Assembly (NCBI GenBank): GCA_947650285.1
Contig: CANTFL010001403.1
Location: 124,001-188,000 of the forward strand
Direction: 5' to 3'
DNA from: Hyaloperonospora brassicae
Lineage: Eukaryota; Oomycota; Peronosporomycetes; Peronosporales; Peronosporaceae
DNA length: 64,000 nt
Below, one piece after another: positions 43,497 to 56,505 of this stretch (position 1 is the first letter of the stretch; each line of letters starts with the position of its first letter). The notes beneath the pieces were generated by a model. It made no database searches. It was given only the letters and a program-made list of their open reading frames with translations, and was not told where the DNA came from. A program made the translations under genes and the position numbers.

Positions 43497-46400
43497 TTAC
43501 ATGATTACGATGTTGTACGTGGGACAGGTATGTACGATATAATGCAATTATCAAATTACCAAGAAAGGGTACTGCAGCGTAATATACATGCACATGTGTG
43601 ACACCATCGGGAAGCTTGTCTTCGTCGCCAACAAACCACACGATATCTTTGTAACTTTCTTGATGTACCTTGACCGCATAATGTTTTGCGTGATGATAAA
43701 TGATGAAAAGCTAGTTATCTATCTACAGAGATAGACTTTACAAGATGAGACCAGCATTGATCGTAGTCGATGTACCTAACCGAACGCGTCAAATGTAGCG
43801 TTGCTCAAGCGATTATGCTACAAAATGAGCCAAGCCATGTATTAAGAATGTCAATCGAGTCATTTGATCCGCAAGAAAAGATTAATTAGTTCTGTCTTGT
43901 GTTGCCGAGTAGATGTTCAGCCACTAGCTCATCATTATCCTGAATTTGCTTCCTCTAGCCGGCTACAAATTTCCGTTCACGATGCTGCCTGCTTGACGTC
44001 GTCGATGGTATGTGTTGGGTAGAAAAATCAGTTACGCTGCGGTTGCAAGCGGGGCTTCTGCCGGTGCAACAGCAGCCATAACGAACGAAGACAAGCCCAG
44101 TTTCCGGCTGAAAGTCCACCGTGGTGCAATTGTTGCGGCCGCAGTACTGGACACGCGCATCGGATTGGCACATAACGAATTGCTTGTAAAGTTTCCACGA
44201 CGTTAATCTCTTCCTAATTTACCACCACCTTACATTGAGGGTGCACTGAGCCAGAAAGGATTGACGATGGTCTACATACAATACGAGTCTCCGCTGATGG
44301 TTATGTCGGTAAAAAGGCAATATATACGTCTGTTGGAGGACTGGAGGACTTGATGTCTATAGGACCTCTTTTAACGCTATCGTTCATTATATTTGTTATA
44401 GGGAACAGATATTTAGCCATCAACTATCTGATAATTACCCCTATCGCATTTCGAGGATGTTGCAGCTGGTTAAACGCTCCTGTTCGACGCCAGCAATATC
44501 GTTTACCAGCAAACAGGTCACAATTCCCGAACCTGTCGTCTTCAAGCACAATAAAAAGCCACTCCAACACCAGCACCAGCACTATAAACATTATTATTCA
44601 GTGCTTCTGAATTTACTGTTGTTGCTGCTGGCGCAGTAATTGCCAGTATCATAAAGGCCAGTGTTTACGTCTCGCCTACAAAGCGACGCCTTCCGAGTAG
44701 CAGTTGGGCATAGCTGGCAAGGACGCCAACCGTTTCGTGTGGCGATAAGCCATGAGCGGTATAAGAAGTAGCGTACACATAACGCAGCTAATTGTACGCT
44801 GTAACGTTTACCGTATCGCAAGCATGCACCCTTCGAATACAGTTTGCAAGTTGCACTTTTGTCAAATTCCCAAGTCGTCTAAGGTTTTATAGGAATGCTC
44901 TTGTAGCCCAAACTGCCGCGAACTCTGTCGTCAACGATACGAACATGATATCCGGAAAGAATGCGCTTCTTTGACGATGTAGGTATTGTTAAAGTTACGG
45001 AAGTTTTCGTCACGTACATAAATGATGCTCACGCTCTTGAGTGTGCACGTCAACACGCAGATAAAAAGAAGTTTCTTATAAATCAACAAGAACGCGGAAG
45101 CTTGTTAAAAATGCACCTGAACTGTCGTGTCTGGCTATAACTGTCATGTGACGACACAGCACCAACATGCATGACTTAAATCTTGTTGCTTCGTCCTACA
45201 TATGGACGCAGATTTACGAGTGTGGATCCGCACCGACGTTTTTTTCACAGTTGGCTATCGGCGGCAAAAACAAGTGAAGCCCTCATTAGTTAACGAAGTG
45301 GTGCCACTTAGCAAATGTATATACGTACGTGAGTATGTCCTCCTTGGTTTACTTTGCCATCTCATCATCCCGTAGATTATATATAGCCTTTTGCATTAAC
45401 GTTGGTGCAAATTACATACAGACCACCACTGCCTTATTCTCAGTCAAACAAAACACGAAACGCTGCGCCTCACACAGCATACCACGCATTTGCGTTTACA
45501 AAGATTGAATTTATCATACTTCACCTTGTCACTACTATAGCAGCATTATCGCTGCATCTTCAGCCCCTTTCAATCTTTCATCATGTGTTTTAAGGGTCGC
45601 TTGGGCATCCATTTGCAAGTGAAGCATTGCGTCTCCATTCACCAATCAAGTCTGGACTGATCACCATTTCGGCTCTCGTAGCGGGTACGTCCTTTGGCGA
45701 TAGCGATTTTCTCAGCAATTCTTGGCATGCCCCTTCGTTCAAAGCTCCAATCACGCCGGCGTCCTCTTGGTCGATAGGTGATTCTTTCTTGACTAATTGA
45801 CGTAGACACGTGTAGCACCAGTGAGCTGAGCATTACATGGATGTGGAAAACTGATCACCGAAGTGCACTACTTCCTCTATCCGTTAGTTCTCTCGTGTCT
45901 TCTTCTGGACACTTGTTATTGTAGCGATCGAAGGATACTATCGCGTACACATTGCACTAGCGCTGTCATTATGAATATGATCTGGACAGTGACAGCTGTT
46001 GGTGTCAATCGAACTGCACGGCTGCAGCTCTTCTACAACATTGATACCTTTTGCTTGCGTGTGACCTCTGATGGGATGTACTGAGCATCACACGACAAAA
46101 TCGGGATTGATGGCCAACGCATATGTTACATACGCATGTCCATACGAGAAGCGCTAGACCGGACGCATCACACACGTGAGGAGCAAGGATGATCTATAAT
46201 AGCGTGGACGAGCATGCGCTAAAAGGCAACGTACTGCTTTTCATTCCGGAATCCACGCCAATTTCCTCATTCAGCAGTCACTGCATATCTATCTTTGAGT
46301 TTGTGGTATGCTAGTTGTCTCGCAGTTGACACCAATTGATTCCGAATTCCATCCTTAGCATACCATCAGACGTTACAAAGGTCTCTCACCGCCCGTGATG

Positions 46401-47394
46401 TAGGGTCGGAAGTCATACGACGACGGGCTCACCACGTTGAGCACACGACTGATCGATTGGAAAGATATGTGCTCGAGGGAGCCTCGGAACGCTAGGCTGC
46501 ATCGAAGTGTCGAGGAACATGACGGTAAACAACATCTTAGTGGCTTGCCTGCAGTCCATAGCATGGTCGGTCGACTGTGACCTACTTTCCCCCAAACATA
46601 TCCGCGCACTTCACTTCGTCCAAGCGTCTCTTCCAATGTGCTACAGCGCGTACCTCGTCACACATGAGAGCTAAAACAGACTAAACGAGCTGCGCAGGTC
46701 AAAATTGACGGAGCGGTTACGAGCAATCGCAGTAAGCTGCCCCTTCGTACTGAGTAGAAGTAGGAGCGTGGAAAGCCGCTGTAGCCAAGAGTGTTGCTCG
46801 AGAAGTCCGTCACTCTTCACAGCATCGGCCAAGACACACTGATAGGTTCACAAGATACCGGATCGCTCTGAGCATGGGATCACTTCCGTCCCTTGAACAA
46901 AGACATCGACTTGTGTCGTGACGTGGGCGATGGCATCTTAAAGATAGCATGTCCAGTTCACCTACAGACTCTCAGCACATTAGTGCTTTGCTCACTTGCA
47001 GGACTCCACACTCCACAAACTCGACCTGCATCCTTGACGCAGCACCATATTCATTGTTGCTCATGTGGACGGGCTGTAAGGCAACGGACCGAACGCGGGC
47101 TGGAACGACAAGAAAGTCATTGGACCGGTGGCGCCGAACAAAAGGACATATTTCTCAGACTGTGGTGCCGTTCACTGCGTTACACAGGCTCTGAAGTGAC
47201 AAGGCTTGTCAACGACGAAGTCACTGGATAATGTGTCACTTCGGCTTCGCCAAGGTCACAATTCGGCTTCTTCGGCCTTTCAATGGATCGAGTGCCGAGG
47301 TGGATTCCACTGGTTCTGCCGCAGTGCTTGCGCACATAAAACACTGGGGTGAGCATTCCTCTATGGTTGGCACATTGACAGGGCTTATGGAATT
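43497..47394. other. No gene recognised
   Basis: AT-rich to mixed-composition DNA between inverted repeat B and MON2. A short frame at 44012-44206 (SYAAVASGASAGATAAITNE) resembles LINE ORF1 N-termini only vaguely. The area near 46373-46636 and 46893-47231 has higher GC but no recognised domain. Confidence 0.5.
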
Positions 47395-50300
47395 CTAATT
47401 AGATCGACGCTCCCACATGTCCATGAGCTCAAGGCGGAATTCAGAAAGCCGGCCATTCAACAGCAGCTGCTGCACAAGCTGGCGCACCACCAAATCGGAC
47501 GAGGAGATGCAGCCACACAGTGCTGGGTACATTTCCAATATACTACGCGGCTGCATGTCCACCTCTAGTGCGCTTGTCAACAGAACCACCACCTTTTCGC
47601 GGGCTGCAACGAAATCGATGTCGCTCTCAGAATCTGATGATGTCGAGGGGCGTGGCTGGCTCGACACATCTGAAGACTGCAGTTTCGAGAGAATAGCGCT
47701 GTTCAAATCGGCAAAGCGTACCAACGCGGTGCTGCAGCACGCGACAAGTCGAGCACGCGCAAACAATGCTAGCTCCTGGTCTACTGTCTGGATGCACATC
47801 GTGCTGAGCTGGCGCACGTAGCACCGAATGATGGACTTGTTGTGGTCCACCGCGTTCACACCCGAGCACAGTACTGCTACCAGGTCGTTGATAAACGCGT
47901 TGTACTGTTGACCAGCGTGAGACTTCGTGTCGCTGCCATCGCCGAGCAGCGAGATAGTACTGTCCACCACGCACTCCAACACGCTTAACACCAACACTTC
48001 ATCCTCTTCTGACTGCACACACAACGGGAATTTGCCCTTATCAGGCTGGACAAAACACGTGATGGTTTCAAGGAGAGGCCTCCAGCAAGCTTCAGCCAGC
48101 CGAACAGCCACAAGCCCGCTTGAGATCACGACCAGAAGCACGCGCAGCGCATGTTTCCACAACTGCGTCTCTGCTTTCTGCGCTGCTGTCATTGGCTTGC
48201 CAGGAGACGCTGGCAGACTCGATTCTGGTGCGTCGTGACTCGTATCAAATCGCAAGAATGGCTGGACGCAGAAGAGTACAGACAAGAAACGTTTCTCTTT
48301 GGCCTGGATTGACACGCTTGCGTACAGCCTTGCCAACGAAATTAACGCGTGCCGCGTGAAGAACACGAGACCCTTCGCCGATGACAGCGTCACATATTCC
48401 ACGAGCTGATCCAGCACTTTTGTGTGAACTTCCGGATGAAACGCAAACGAGCCACATTCCTCGAAAGCGTCAAGCACGCGCGACTGCAGGCTGTTTGTCG
48501 AGATATTGGTGACTGTCTTCTTCGCTTCTCCATTTTCAGGTGCTGGTGTGTCAAGCAAATGGCGAGAGACCAAGGCGGCAAACAAATCCAGCATTTTATT
48601 CACGTTGCGCACGCTCTTGAATTCGTGTTCTTTTGCCTGTACATAAAGCGTCCTCAACACTGACACCACTGCACTCGCAATTTCCTGTTCATCGTCTTCT
48701 TTCCACAGATGAGTAAAGCCCTTGTCCTTTTCAGCACCAAGTCGCCTCTCGTCGCACAGCTGCAACAGTTGGCAAAACGCCTCCTCCCACAGTCGGGGAC
48801 CACAAAACACTGGTGCGGCAATAGTACGCCGTGTCATCGGAGAAGTCAACGCAGCGGACGTCGGCATTGATGAAGACACGAGAGCACCTCCAACGACACG
48901 CATACCAACTCCAGCGCGAACACGCTGCGATTGCGCGATATGATCAAAATCTCCTGCTGAAGAAATCTGCAAAAGCGTTTGAAGCGTTTTGACGGCCGCA
49001 AGCACGACTTCCTTGGGCATGCCAAAAGAGGCGTTCAACGCAACGTGCTGAAGCAGATCTCGCCAAATGGAAGCAAACCACGACGCGTGCTGCAGCAGAT
49101 GGTGACAGTTCGTCTCTAACACGCGACTGATTCCAGTCAGCATCAATACCCGGGATTCGTTCCATTGCTTCTCGCTGCTGTCACGTGAGTGGTGAAGCAT
49201 GTAGTTGACCGATGCCTTTTGTTCGATCCCTTCAAGTGAGAGCGGCTTTTTCTGTTTTTGAGTCTCGCACAGCTTGGTTGCAAGAGGCAGAACCGTCGAG
49301 TTTATAAAAGATTGCCACTCACTCAGCTCAAACTGAGCACCGTACGTCACCGCCGTACCAAACAGGGTATTGATCGCACTGTTCCGCACCTCGGCTCGGT
49401 CATTCAAAGCTACGGAGCTAACTTCTGCAAAAATGTATCCCCACTGGCCGCATCGTCGCTGGTTACTCGAGTCGCTTTCATGTTGCGTCTTTTGCTTTCC
49501 AATCACATCGGCCACGCTCCAAAGTTCGTTGACAGCTGTAAGACTGATGTTAACATCCTTTGCACGACTGCCAAAACACCCAACGCACTTGATACAATCC
49601 GGGAGATAAGTGCTCGGTATTGACACCACCAAGTCATCGACGATAAGGCGCAAACACTTGAAAGCAAGCACCTGTGTCTTCCCATCGCCGGTCATACAAG
49701 CTTCTTGCACCGCAGCGAATATCAGTGGCCAGCCAGCACTGATGAGGTGGCCGCAAGCGTTCAGCATTTCCAGCATGCCAGCCAATGTGCGGTCTCTCAT
49801 GTCCGAGCGTACCAACCTCAGCAATGGCACAAACAACTCTTGCTGATCGAATGCATACAAGGATGTACGATTTTCCTCATCCCTCGCGGTATCCCGATCT
49901 TCAATAATCGGCTTTGAGGTGGACGATGCACTACTGACAATGTGCTGCAGAGCGTTTTGCATGAGTTGCAGGATACTGTCGGTAGTGAAGATCTGGAACT
50001 GACCGAGCTGGGGAACTTGGACAGCCGTTAGCGGCGCTCGTGGCTCATACGTACTCATGAGGACCAGTTCACGCACAACTTCATCGAAACACTCCTTACT
50101 ACTCGATGCTAATTGGGTCAGCATGCGTACAACGAAGCATGGCATAAAACTGCCAGTGCCAGTGAGACCCACGCCCAGATAGCTCTGATAGATTTTCATA
50201 TGGTGGTAGCTTCTGGAGCTGGGTGTGTCGCCATCATCCATTAGTTTCCAGTCGCATGTGGGTAATTTCGTGCCATCAGGTTTCGAACTGCACTTCGAAT

Positions 50301-52795
50301 CTTGACACGGTATCGGGAGACCAGCTTGTTCCCAAGAAACCCTTTTTACTGCAGCTAGCAGCTTTTGCAATGCAGTTCTGCTGAGCTTGTGCGCGCCACG
50401 GATCAAATCCACGACCGAATTGCTCAGCATCATCAGCTGCTGCTCTACGTCTTCGTCTTCAATTCGAAAAGCTCGGATTCGATAGGCTTTAGTCGGTAGT
50501 TTCTGCTGCCCCTTCCTTAGCTCTGGATCCGCAAGTCCCACGATAATCTCAAAGTCCTCGAGTAACACGCACCACTCCACCTCTGTAAGCTCTTCCTCCA
50601 TAACGTGCGCAGCGCCAAAAAGTGCCTTCATTGCATGCACCTCGCGCCAACTAATCGTCACAAGACAGCTTTCGCCATCCTCCGCCCCAGTTTCGCCTAC
50701 ATAGTCGCTAGACCCACTGCTACCCGAGCCAGTCGTTGAAATCGAACCCTTTGCGTTTCCTCGAATGCCATCCGGTAATGGAAAGCTGAACCCACATAAG
50801 GCACGTAGGCAAGTCAGCACCACCTCATCCATCGGCTTGCACCATGTGTCTCTTGCGGTTCGGCTCCGCATGTTCGCCCGAAGCCGCGACGCAATCGTGG
50901 CTAGCACATGGTATGACTTGAGAGACATGGTGACGAGGTCGACCTCGCGGCAGTGCCGCATCACGCAGTTCATGGACTGGACCACCGCAGGAGCCACCAC
51001 GGCAACGCACGCTCTAGCTAGCTTCTCACACACTTTCTCGTTGTCGGTGGATCTCGACAGCTCAAATACGGAGGTCGCCATGTTGCACTGACAAGAAGCG
51101 GCAACACGAACGGCCGTGTAGAATTGCTGAAGCACGGGCGTTTCTTGCTCATTTAACAACTCAAGACCAGAGCGAAGCCCGGCTGCGTCCGGACCTTGGG
51201 GTAAAAAATCCGATGGTGGTGATGTCATGATTACAGATGATGTTGTGCGAGTAATAGCAACGAGCACCCCACCAGGGTAGTTTACCATTGCAGCAACCAC
51301 GTCAGGTTCCTGACAAACGCGGTTCAGAACCTCTAGTGATAGCATAACAGGCCACGTCACGAAATTGATGCCTCCTCCTGTATTCCCAGATGCGTTGGAG
51401 GCACTAGCAATCGACATGCTTGAGTGGGCCAGGAAACTCTTAGCTTCCTTGAAATTTGCAATCGCACTTGCCGCATTGTATTTCGAGTCAGGTGGTGACC
51501 TTGATAAAGCTCGTGGCGACTTCGATACACTTGTCGGTGACTTGGATGAAGATCGTGGTGACCTCGAGGTGTCCGCATTTGTGTAGGTCCCTGTTGCAAT
51601 AATTTCTAGCAGCACGCGCAAAATCGAAACGCACTCGCTGTTGAGACAGTCGGCAAAATGGCACAGAAGCGTGCTCGCAAGACGCATGCCGCGAGCGAGT
51701 AGTGGGAAGAATGGACCCACTGCGTTGTTCGTGCTACTGCTGGTGATTGAGGTGCTCGTCGGACCTGTGATACCTGAGCCTGCAGATCCACCGTGCTTAT
51801 CGTTGCAGCCCATTTCCAGCACGGACTGCATCAGTGGAAGCATTTGTTGCTTCAAGACAGTCGTAAACTCGACATCTAGTCGAAAGAGCCCATAATGAGA
51901 CGTCACGATCGTTTCGAGAAGCTCAACCGCTAACGCAGCGCTCATCGGCGACACAGCCGTGCGTTTCAGCCACACGCCACTCTCTTCTCGACTGATAAAG
52001 CACAGATCTTGGAACAGTAGCACTCCAACACGTTTGGCTGCTGGACTCGAGTCTACTTTGCCAAACGCAAGTGACACCAACTGCCGGATCGTCATAGCCG
52101 CTGTGTTTCCTACCACCGAACTAGCACTGCTACTGCCCGCATGGAGATGTACACAGATCCACACGGCTTGCATCACTATATCTTCGTTGCCCACAAGGTC
52201 GCTTTCTATCAAAGAACAATATGCAAAGCCAGATAAACAAGCAAAATTAACCGAGTCAGATACCGTCCTCTTTTCGTGACAGCTAAAGATGGACAGAGCG
52301 AACAAAACTATTCGGACCCAACGCGTGCTGAGCAGTCCGTGTGACAGTTCGACTCTCTTCCCGGTTCGTCGCTTCATACGCGAGCGTCATGAGCTGCAAG
52401 ACTGTCTGCAGTAGCTTGACCTGAACGTCAATGTACGCAGTTTTCTCGGCCTGGATCTGCAACACGCGCAAGATACTGCCCACGCTGGCCGGTCCAATGG
52501 CGTCCCAACTCACGAGACGCTGGATGCTCGACAGCGCGAGCACGAGGATCTTGTGTGATGCGTTAGTGTGGTTACACGTCAACAGGAACGGCCGCAAGAC
52601 GCTCTCGCTCTGGAAAAACCGGTGCCCCGGACCTGGCGCGTGCTTCTCTGCACGCACGAGCGCCGCATACTGTTGCTGCAAGAGAGGCAGCGTCTCGAGC
52701 GCACGGTCTACTGCTTCTTTCACGACGGGGTACTTGCGCTTGGCCTCTGTCCGCAGCGCGTGCAGGTCCACAGCCACTTGCCGCAGGAAATCCAT
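47395..52795 (-). CDS. MON2: MON2-like protein (large Golgi/endosome scaffold), two exons
   Basis: Exon 1 52795-52380, intron 52379-52202 (GTATG...AAAG, 178 bp), exon 2 52201-47395: 1740 residues, about the usual MON2 length. The intron is placed so that the DCB region reads LLQTVLQLMTLA then DLVGNEDIVMQAVW, as expected. Exon 1 carries the N-terminal DCB domain shared with Sec7-family GEFs (FLRQVAVDLHALRTEAKRKY; NASHKILVLALSSIQRLVS). VVGNTAAMTIRQLVSLAF follows. A HUS-like region comes next; a C-terminal Mon2 region fills the remainder. There is no Sec7 catalytic domain, as in MON2. A Ser-Pro-rich insert lies near 51488-51572. MON2 works with flippases and ARL/ARF GTPases in endosome-to-Golgi traffic. 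Divergent from the aquaglyceroporin gene, 1.66 kb away. Confidence 0.85.
52202..52379 (-). other. MON2 intron
   Basis: Donor GTATGAAG and acceptor ...GATAGAAAG on the minus strand. The splice restores the frame between LMTLA and DLVGNED. Other AG acceptors nearby put the next exon out of frame. Confidence 0.7.
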
Positions 52796-54453
52796 CGGTC
52801 GCTACGAGATCGCGGACGTTACGCGTGCGGTGGCGACGAGTAGCCAATCAAATGCGCTTACTTCCATCGTGGAATACTCGTCGCTTCTGTGATGCGAGGG
52901 TTGAGGTGCGCTTCCACATAGTCATGATCGAACCTTCGATAGCGATAATGTCACCAGCGACAAAAAAAGTGACGATTGCGCGTGTTTCGCCAGCTATAGT
53001 GCAGCATTTGTTCGTGTCGTTGCTTCTGTAGGACGACACTTGACAGGAGGTCGGTGTGTTCACCATTGAGCGTGTTGCGTTGGCAGTTTGAAGGAGGGAC
53101 GAGGAACACATGGCTCAGAGCGAGATTCGTAGTGTGATCAGAGCAACTTGACAGCCACTTCTGTGGTCAGCGAGATGACATGAGATGTCAAGCGAAATGG
53201 TGTTACGAGCGGCTCATCCTGTGTCAAACATGGCAGCACCACACGCGCATATGTCGCACTCGAGAATATGCTGTAGTGTCGTCGAAAAAGAGATGATGAG
53301 ACGCCGTGGAGATTGGCCAGTTCAAGGACAGCATAGCAGTCGCTTTACGTTGTACATTCGCTTGAGCAAACACATTCGGGTGCTAGTCGCAAGAGACACC
53401 GCTTCCGAGGAACCCCATGTAATGGTACAAACTGCTTCAATCGCAACGCACTTCATAGACAGCAGCGTTAATTCCTACCGCAAGTAATAGCACTACTCCG
53501 ATGCCCATTGTGCCAAATGCTCACATTGCTGTCGCAAAATGATGGCCACAATGCCATGATGTCGAGACGATCTGTGCCAGCTTGTTTCACTCTTTCGGAC
53601 CATGATGTCGACCGTGCTTTGTCTATCAAGCAATGCCTTACAACTCCTTCGTTCGTTGTTGGTTGAGACAATACGCAGCTGCATGTCGAGGGCGATAGTG
53701 CAGCAACGCAGAGACAAAAGAGGCAAGGAGAGCTGCACGTTGTGGATCCGCGCGGGGGGATGCTGTCATGGAGCCAGATATTCTAGGACTGACAGTGATG
53801 GTCGGCATCAATCTTCTGTGTACGCATTCTTGCATCCCTCAGAACGAGCACTGATGTCCAGAGTTAACAGGTGTGAAGCAGGTGATGGTATTGACAGCCT
53901 CACGTCGCATCTACTTACAAGTTGTGTCGTACCCTCTCATTCTCTCTGACATGCATGCGAAACTTTCGTTATCTGTCTCCTTGCACATTGCTTGCCGCTT
54001 TCCGGCGTCGAGATGACAGCAAACTCGAGTCTCGGTGCACAGCCCTTGTCCAACAAGCATGCGAAGCAGTCAATCCGTCTTTCCTTACAAGGGCTAAAAG
54101 CATACTCGCCACCCTTGCTATCCCAAACAATCGTATCGGTTGTCACTATTGTCATCATGAACGCCTGCACTGCAACAAATCACGCGTTTGCTGAGGATAG
54201 CTGTACCACGGTCGTTGAGAGCTTCAACTAGGTCGAGTTGACCAGATCACTTGTGATGGATGGAAGCGTTGGCGTGTCAGCTCTACCGGTGCACATGGGG
54301 TCTGTAAGATTCCATCATGGAGGCCATCCCACGCTTCAGTGGGATGAAGGCCATCCCACGCTGTCACCGCTTTCTTACCATCTCACTAAGTAACGTGCTC
54401 GTGCCTTGCGAGTGCTCCCGATTCCGTGCTTTTGTTCCGAAGCAGTGCTGACT
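52796..54453. other. Intergenic region between divergent MON2 and aquaglyceroporin genes
   Basis: No gene recognised; presumably holds both promoters. At 54321-54335 and 54348-54362 lies a perfect 15-bp direct repeat AGGCCATCCCACGCT, with an inverted pair (arms 54325-54332 and 54339-54346) between. Its role is unknown; it is within 135 bp of the aquaglyceroporin start. Confidence 0.6.
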
Positions 54454-55332
54454 ATGACCCGCAACGAGAAGCCCGAGGACCAATACACCAGCTTACGAGA
54501 GCCGGATGTTGAAGCAGCGACAGAGGTTGCCAAGCCGTATCAAGTCAAGTCCTCACTCCTGCGGGAGTGTCTGGCTGAATTTATCGGCACTATGGTGCTC
54601 GTTATGTTTGGAGACGGTGTCGTGGCGCAGGTTGAGCTTTCTGGGGGCAAACAGGGTGAATATCTCAGCATCAACCTGTGTTGGGGCCTCGGTGTACTCT
54701 TTGGCATCCACGCGTCAGGAGGAGTCTCGGGCGGTCATCTGAATCCGGCTGTGACCACGACCCTCGCCCTCTACGGACGCTTTGAGTGGCGCAAAGTGAC
54801 CCCGTACATCATTGCCCAAGTGTTAGGCGCCTTCGTAGCCGCCTTCCTTGTCTGGGCCGTTTACTACCCGTTGCTCAGCGCTGCCGAGTCGAACAGGGAA
54901 TCGACGCGAAGCGTCTTTGCCACGTACCCGTACAGCGACGACGTACCAATTGGCACCTGCTTCTTGACGGAGGTCGTTGGCACAGCACTCCTGTTGGGCG
55001 GTATCTTTGCTCTTGGTGATGAGTTGAACAAGCCTGCCAGTCCGTACACCAAGCCGAGCGCTGTGGCTCTACTGGTCATAGGAATCGGCATGGCGTTTGG
55101 CCTCAACACGGGCTACGCCATCAATCCGGCCCGTGACTTTGGCCCGCGCCTCTTTTCGCTGTGCGCCGGCTGGGGCACGCACGTGTTCACCCTGCGCGGC
55201 TACTACTTTTGGGTGCCCATAGTCGGCCCCATACTTGGTGGTGCACTTGGTGGCGGCGTCTACATCGGACTAGTCGAGTACCACCACCCACGTGGTTATC
55301 ACCATCCGCGGGATGATCGAAGCTGTGTGTAG
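54454..55332 (+). CDS. Aquaglyceroporin (MIP family channel)
   Basis: 292 residues, intronless. Six hydrophobic membrane segments and two half-helices with NPA boxes: HLNPAVT (97-99) and YAINPARDFGPR (224-226, Arg227, Asp228). The Asp after NPAR is the mark of the glycerol-permeable (GlpF/aquaglyceroporin) branch rather than water-only aquaporins. Conserved helix pieces are AEFIGTMVLVMFGDG, PYIIAQVLGAFVAAF, and GTALLLGGIFALGD with a long loop E. The N-terminal 35 residues are cytosolic. The last 20 residues are His/Pro-rich. The start is the ATG at 54454; an upstream open stretch to 54406 lacks an ATG. The product would conduct water, glycerol or similar solutes across the plasma or vacuolar membrane. 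Confidence 0.92.
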   Translation: MTRNEKPEDQYTSLREPDVEAATEVAKPYQVKSSLLRECLAEFIGTMVLVMFGDGVVAQVELSGGKQGEYLSINLCWGLGVLFGIHASGGVSGGHLNPAVTTTLALYGRFEWRKVTPYIIAQVLGAFVAAFLVWAVYYPLLSAAESNRESTRSVFATYPYSDDVPIGTCFLTEVVGTALLLGGIFALGDELNKPASPYTKPSAVALLVIGIGMAFGLNTGYAINPARDFGPRLFSLCAGWGTHVFTLRGYYFWVPIVGPILGGALGGGVYIGLVEYHHPRGYHHPRDDRSCV

Positions 55333-55578
55333 TGCAAGTCCGGTTTCTCATGCTCCTAAATCACTACGTAAACTGGCGTTGTGCAGTTAGGACATGTAGC
55401 TGTGACGATAGACCGTTTGTGTCTGGAACGCCGAGCCAATTGTTGCCTGAGGAGCAGCACCATGAGGTCAACGAACCAACCTTAGTCTGACGTGAGAGTG
55501 AGTGTCGTTGAAGCAGCAAGACGCTGTCGGGTGACGGCAGTATTGAGGTGTCTTGAGTGCTCACAGGAGTCGCTCTAG
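55333..55578. other. Aquaglyceroporin 3' flank
   Basis: No feature recognised. Confidence 0.4.
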
Positions 55579-56505
55579 GTGCTATCATGCGGCATCGTTT
55601 GGTCGCCTGAAAATGAACGGCATCGTCATACATCTCTTTCCACAGACCTTCTGCGTCTAAATAGTTCAGTCATGCCCAACGCGATGTTCATCGTAGTTGG
55701 CTTCAAAGAGGGCTCGATGCGAATCTGGTTTTTGCCTCGTGCCATACATACAGCAACGACACCGGGTTTGTACTATCACTTGAGTGCACGATGCTGCTCG
55801 TACACTGGGACCCCAATACTGCTGCTAAACGCTCAACCAGCCTTTGCAACGAACCTGTATTTGCTATTCTTCAATGGTGGTTCACAGGGAAACCCCGGAC
55901 CAGGAGGCTCAGGCTCCGTCATTGTCTGTGTTCACCCACAGACACATGCCGCTACAATCGTCTGGATGGCTAGTATATCACTTCGAGTGGGGACGACTAC
56001 AAACAATTCGGCTGGATATAATGGTCTCATTCAAGGCCTACGGCAGGCAAAACACAGCGAATTCCTACCGTTGCATGTCATCGGGGACAATGTAATGGTA
56101 ATTAATCAACTCCGAGGGTATCGCTCATCTCGCAAGTCGAACCTAGCCGCACTGTACCGACAAGCGCGAGCATTGGCTGACGATGTATCAGTCGCCAGCT
56201 GGGCTCACCACATCCGGGAATATAATATGATGGCAGAAGTCGCAGCGAACACTGCGATGAATACCAAGACAACTCTTCAAGTTCACGATCTGACAGATAC
56301 GAACATCTATACGGACATCACGCATCACATACAGCACGACGTCAACCACTGGCTCGAGACATCAGTCGAACTCGACCGTGGATCGAATAATCGCAACATG
56401 CAAACTACCCGCAAGAGGGCATTGCCAGCACAGCTAATGGTGGCTAGGAGAACTGCTCCTCACACGGTAGCGACTTCACTCATCATAGATAGCAACACCA
56501 GATAG
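55579..56505 (+). pseudogene. LINE RNase H domain relic
   Basis: 308-codon open frame whose middle is an RNase HI domain of the kind found in LINE polyproteins: LFFNGGSQGNPGPGGSG (about 55865-55915), TTNNSAGYNGLIQGL, LHVIGDNVMVINQLRG and NMMAEVAANTAM. The family pattern is D-G-G-S, E in the second block, G-D, and D or E in the last. Here the first catalytic Asp reads Asn (FNGG) and the Glu of AEY reads Gly (AGY), so the enzyme would be dead even though the frame is open. The nominal start is a GTG. The flanking frame is of unknown meaning. It is the only retroelement piece found inside the gene-rich right part. Confidence 0.7.
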
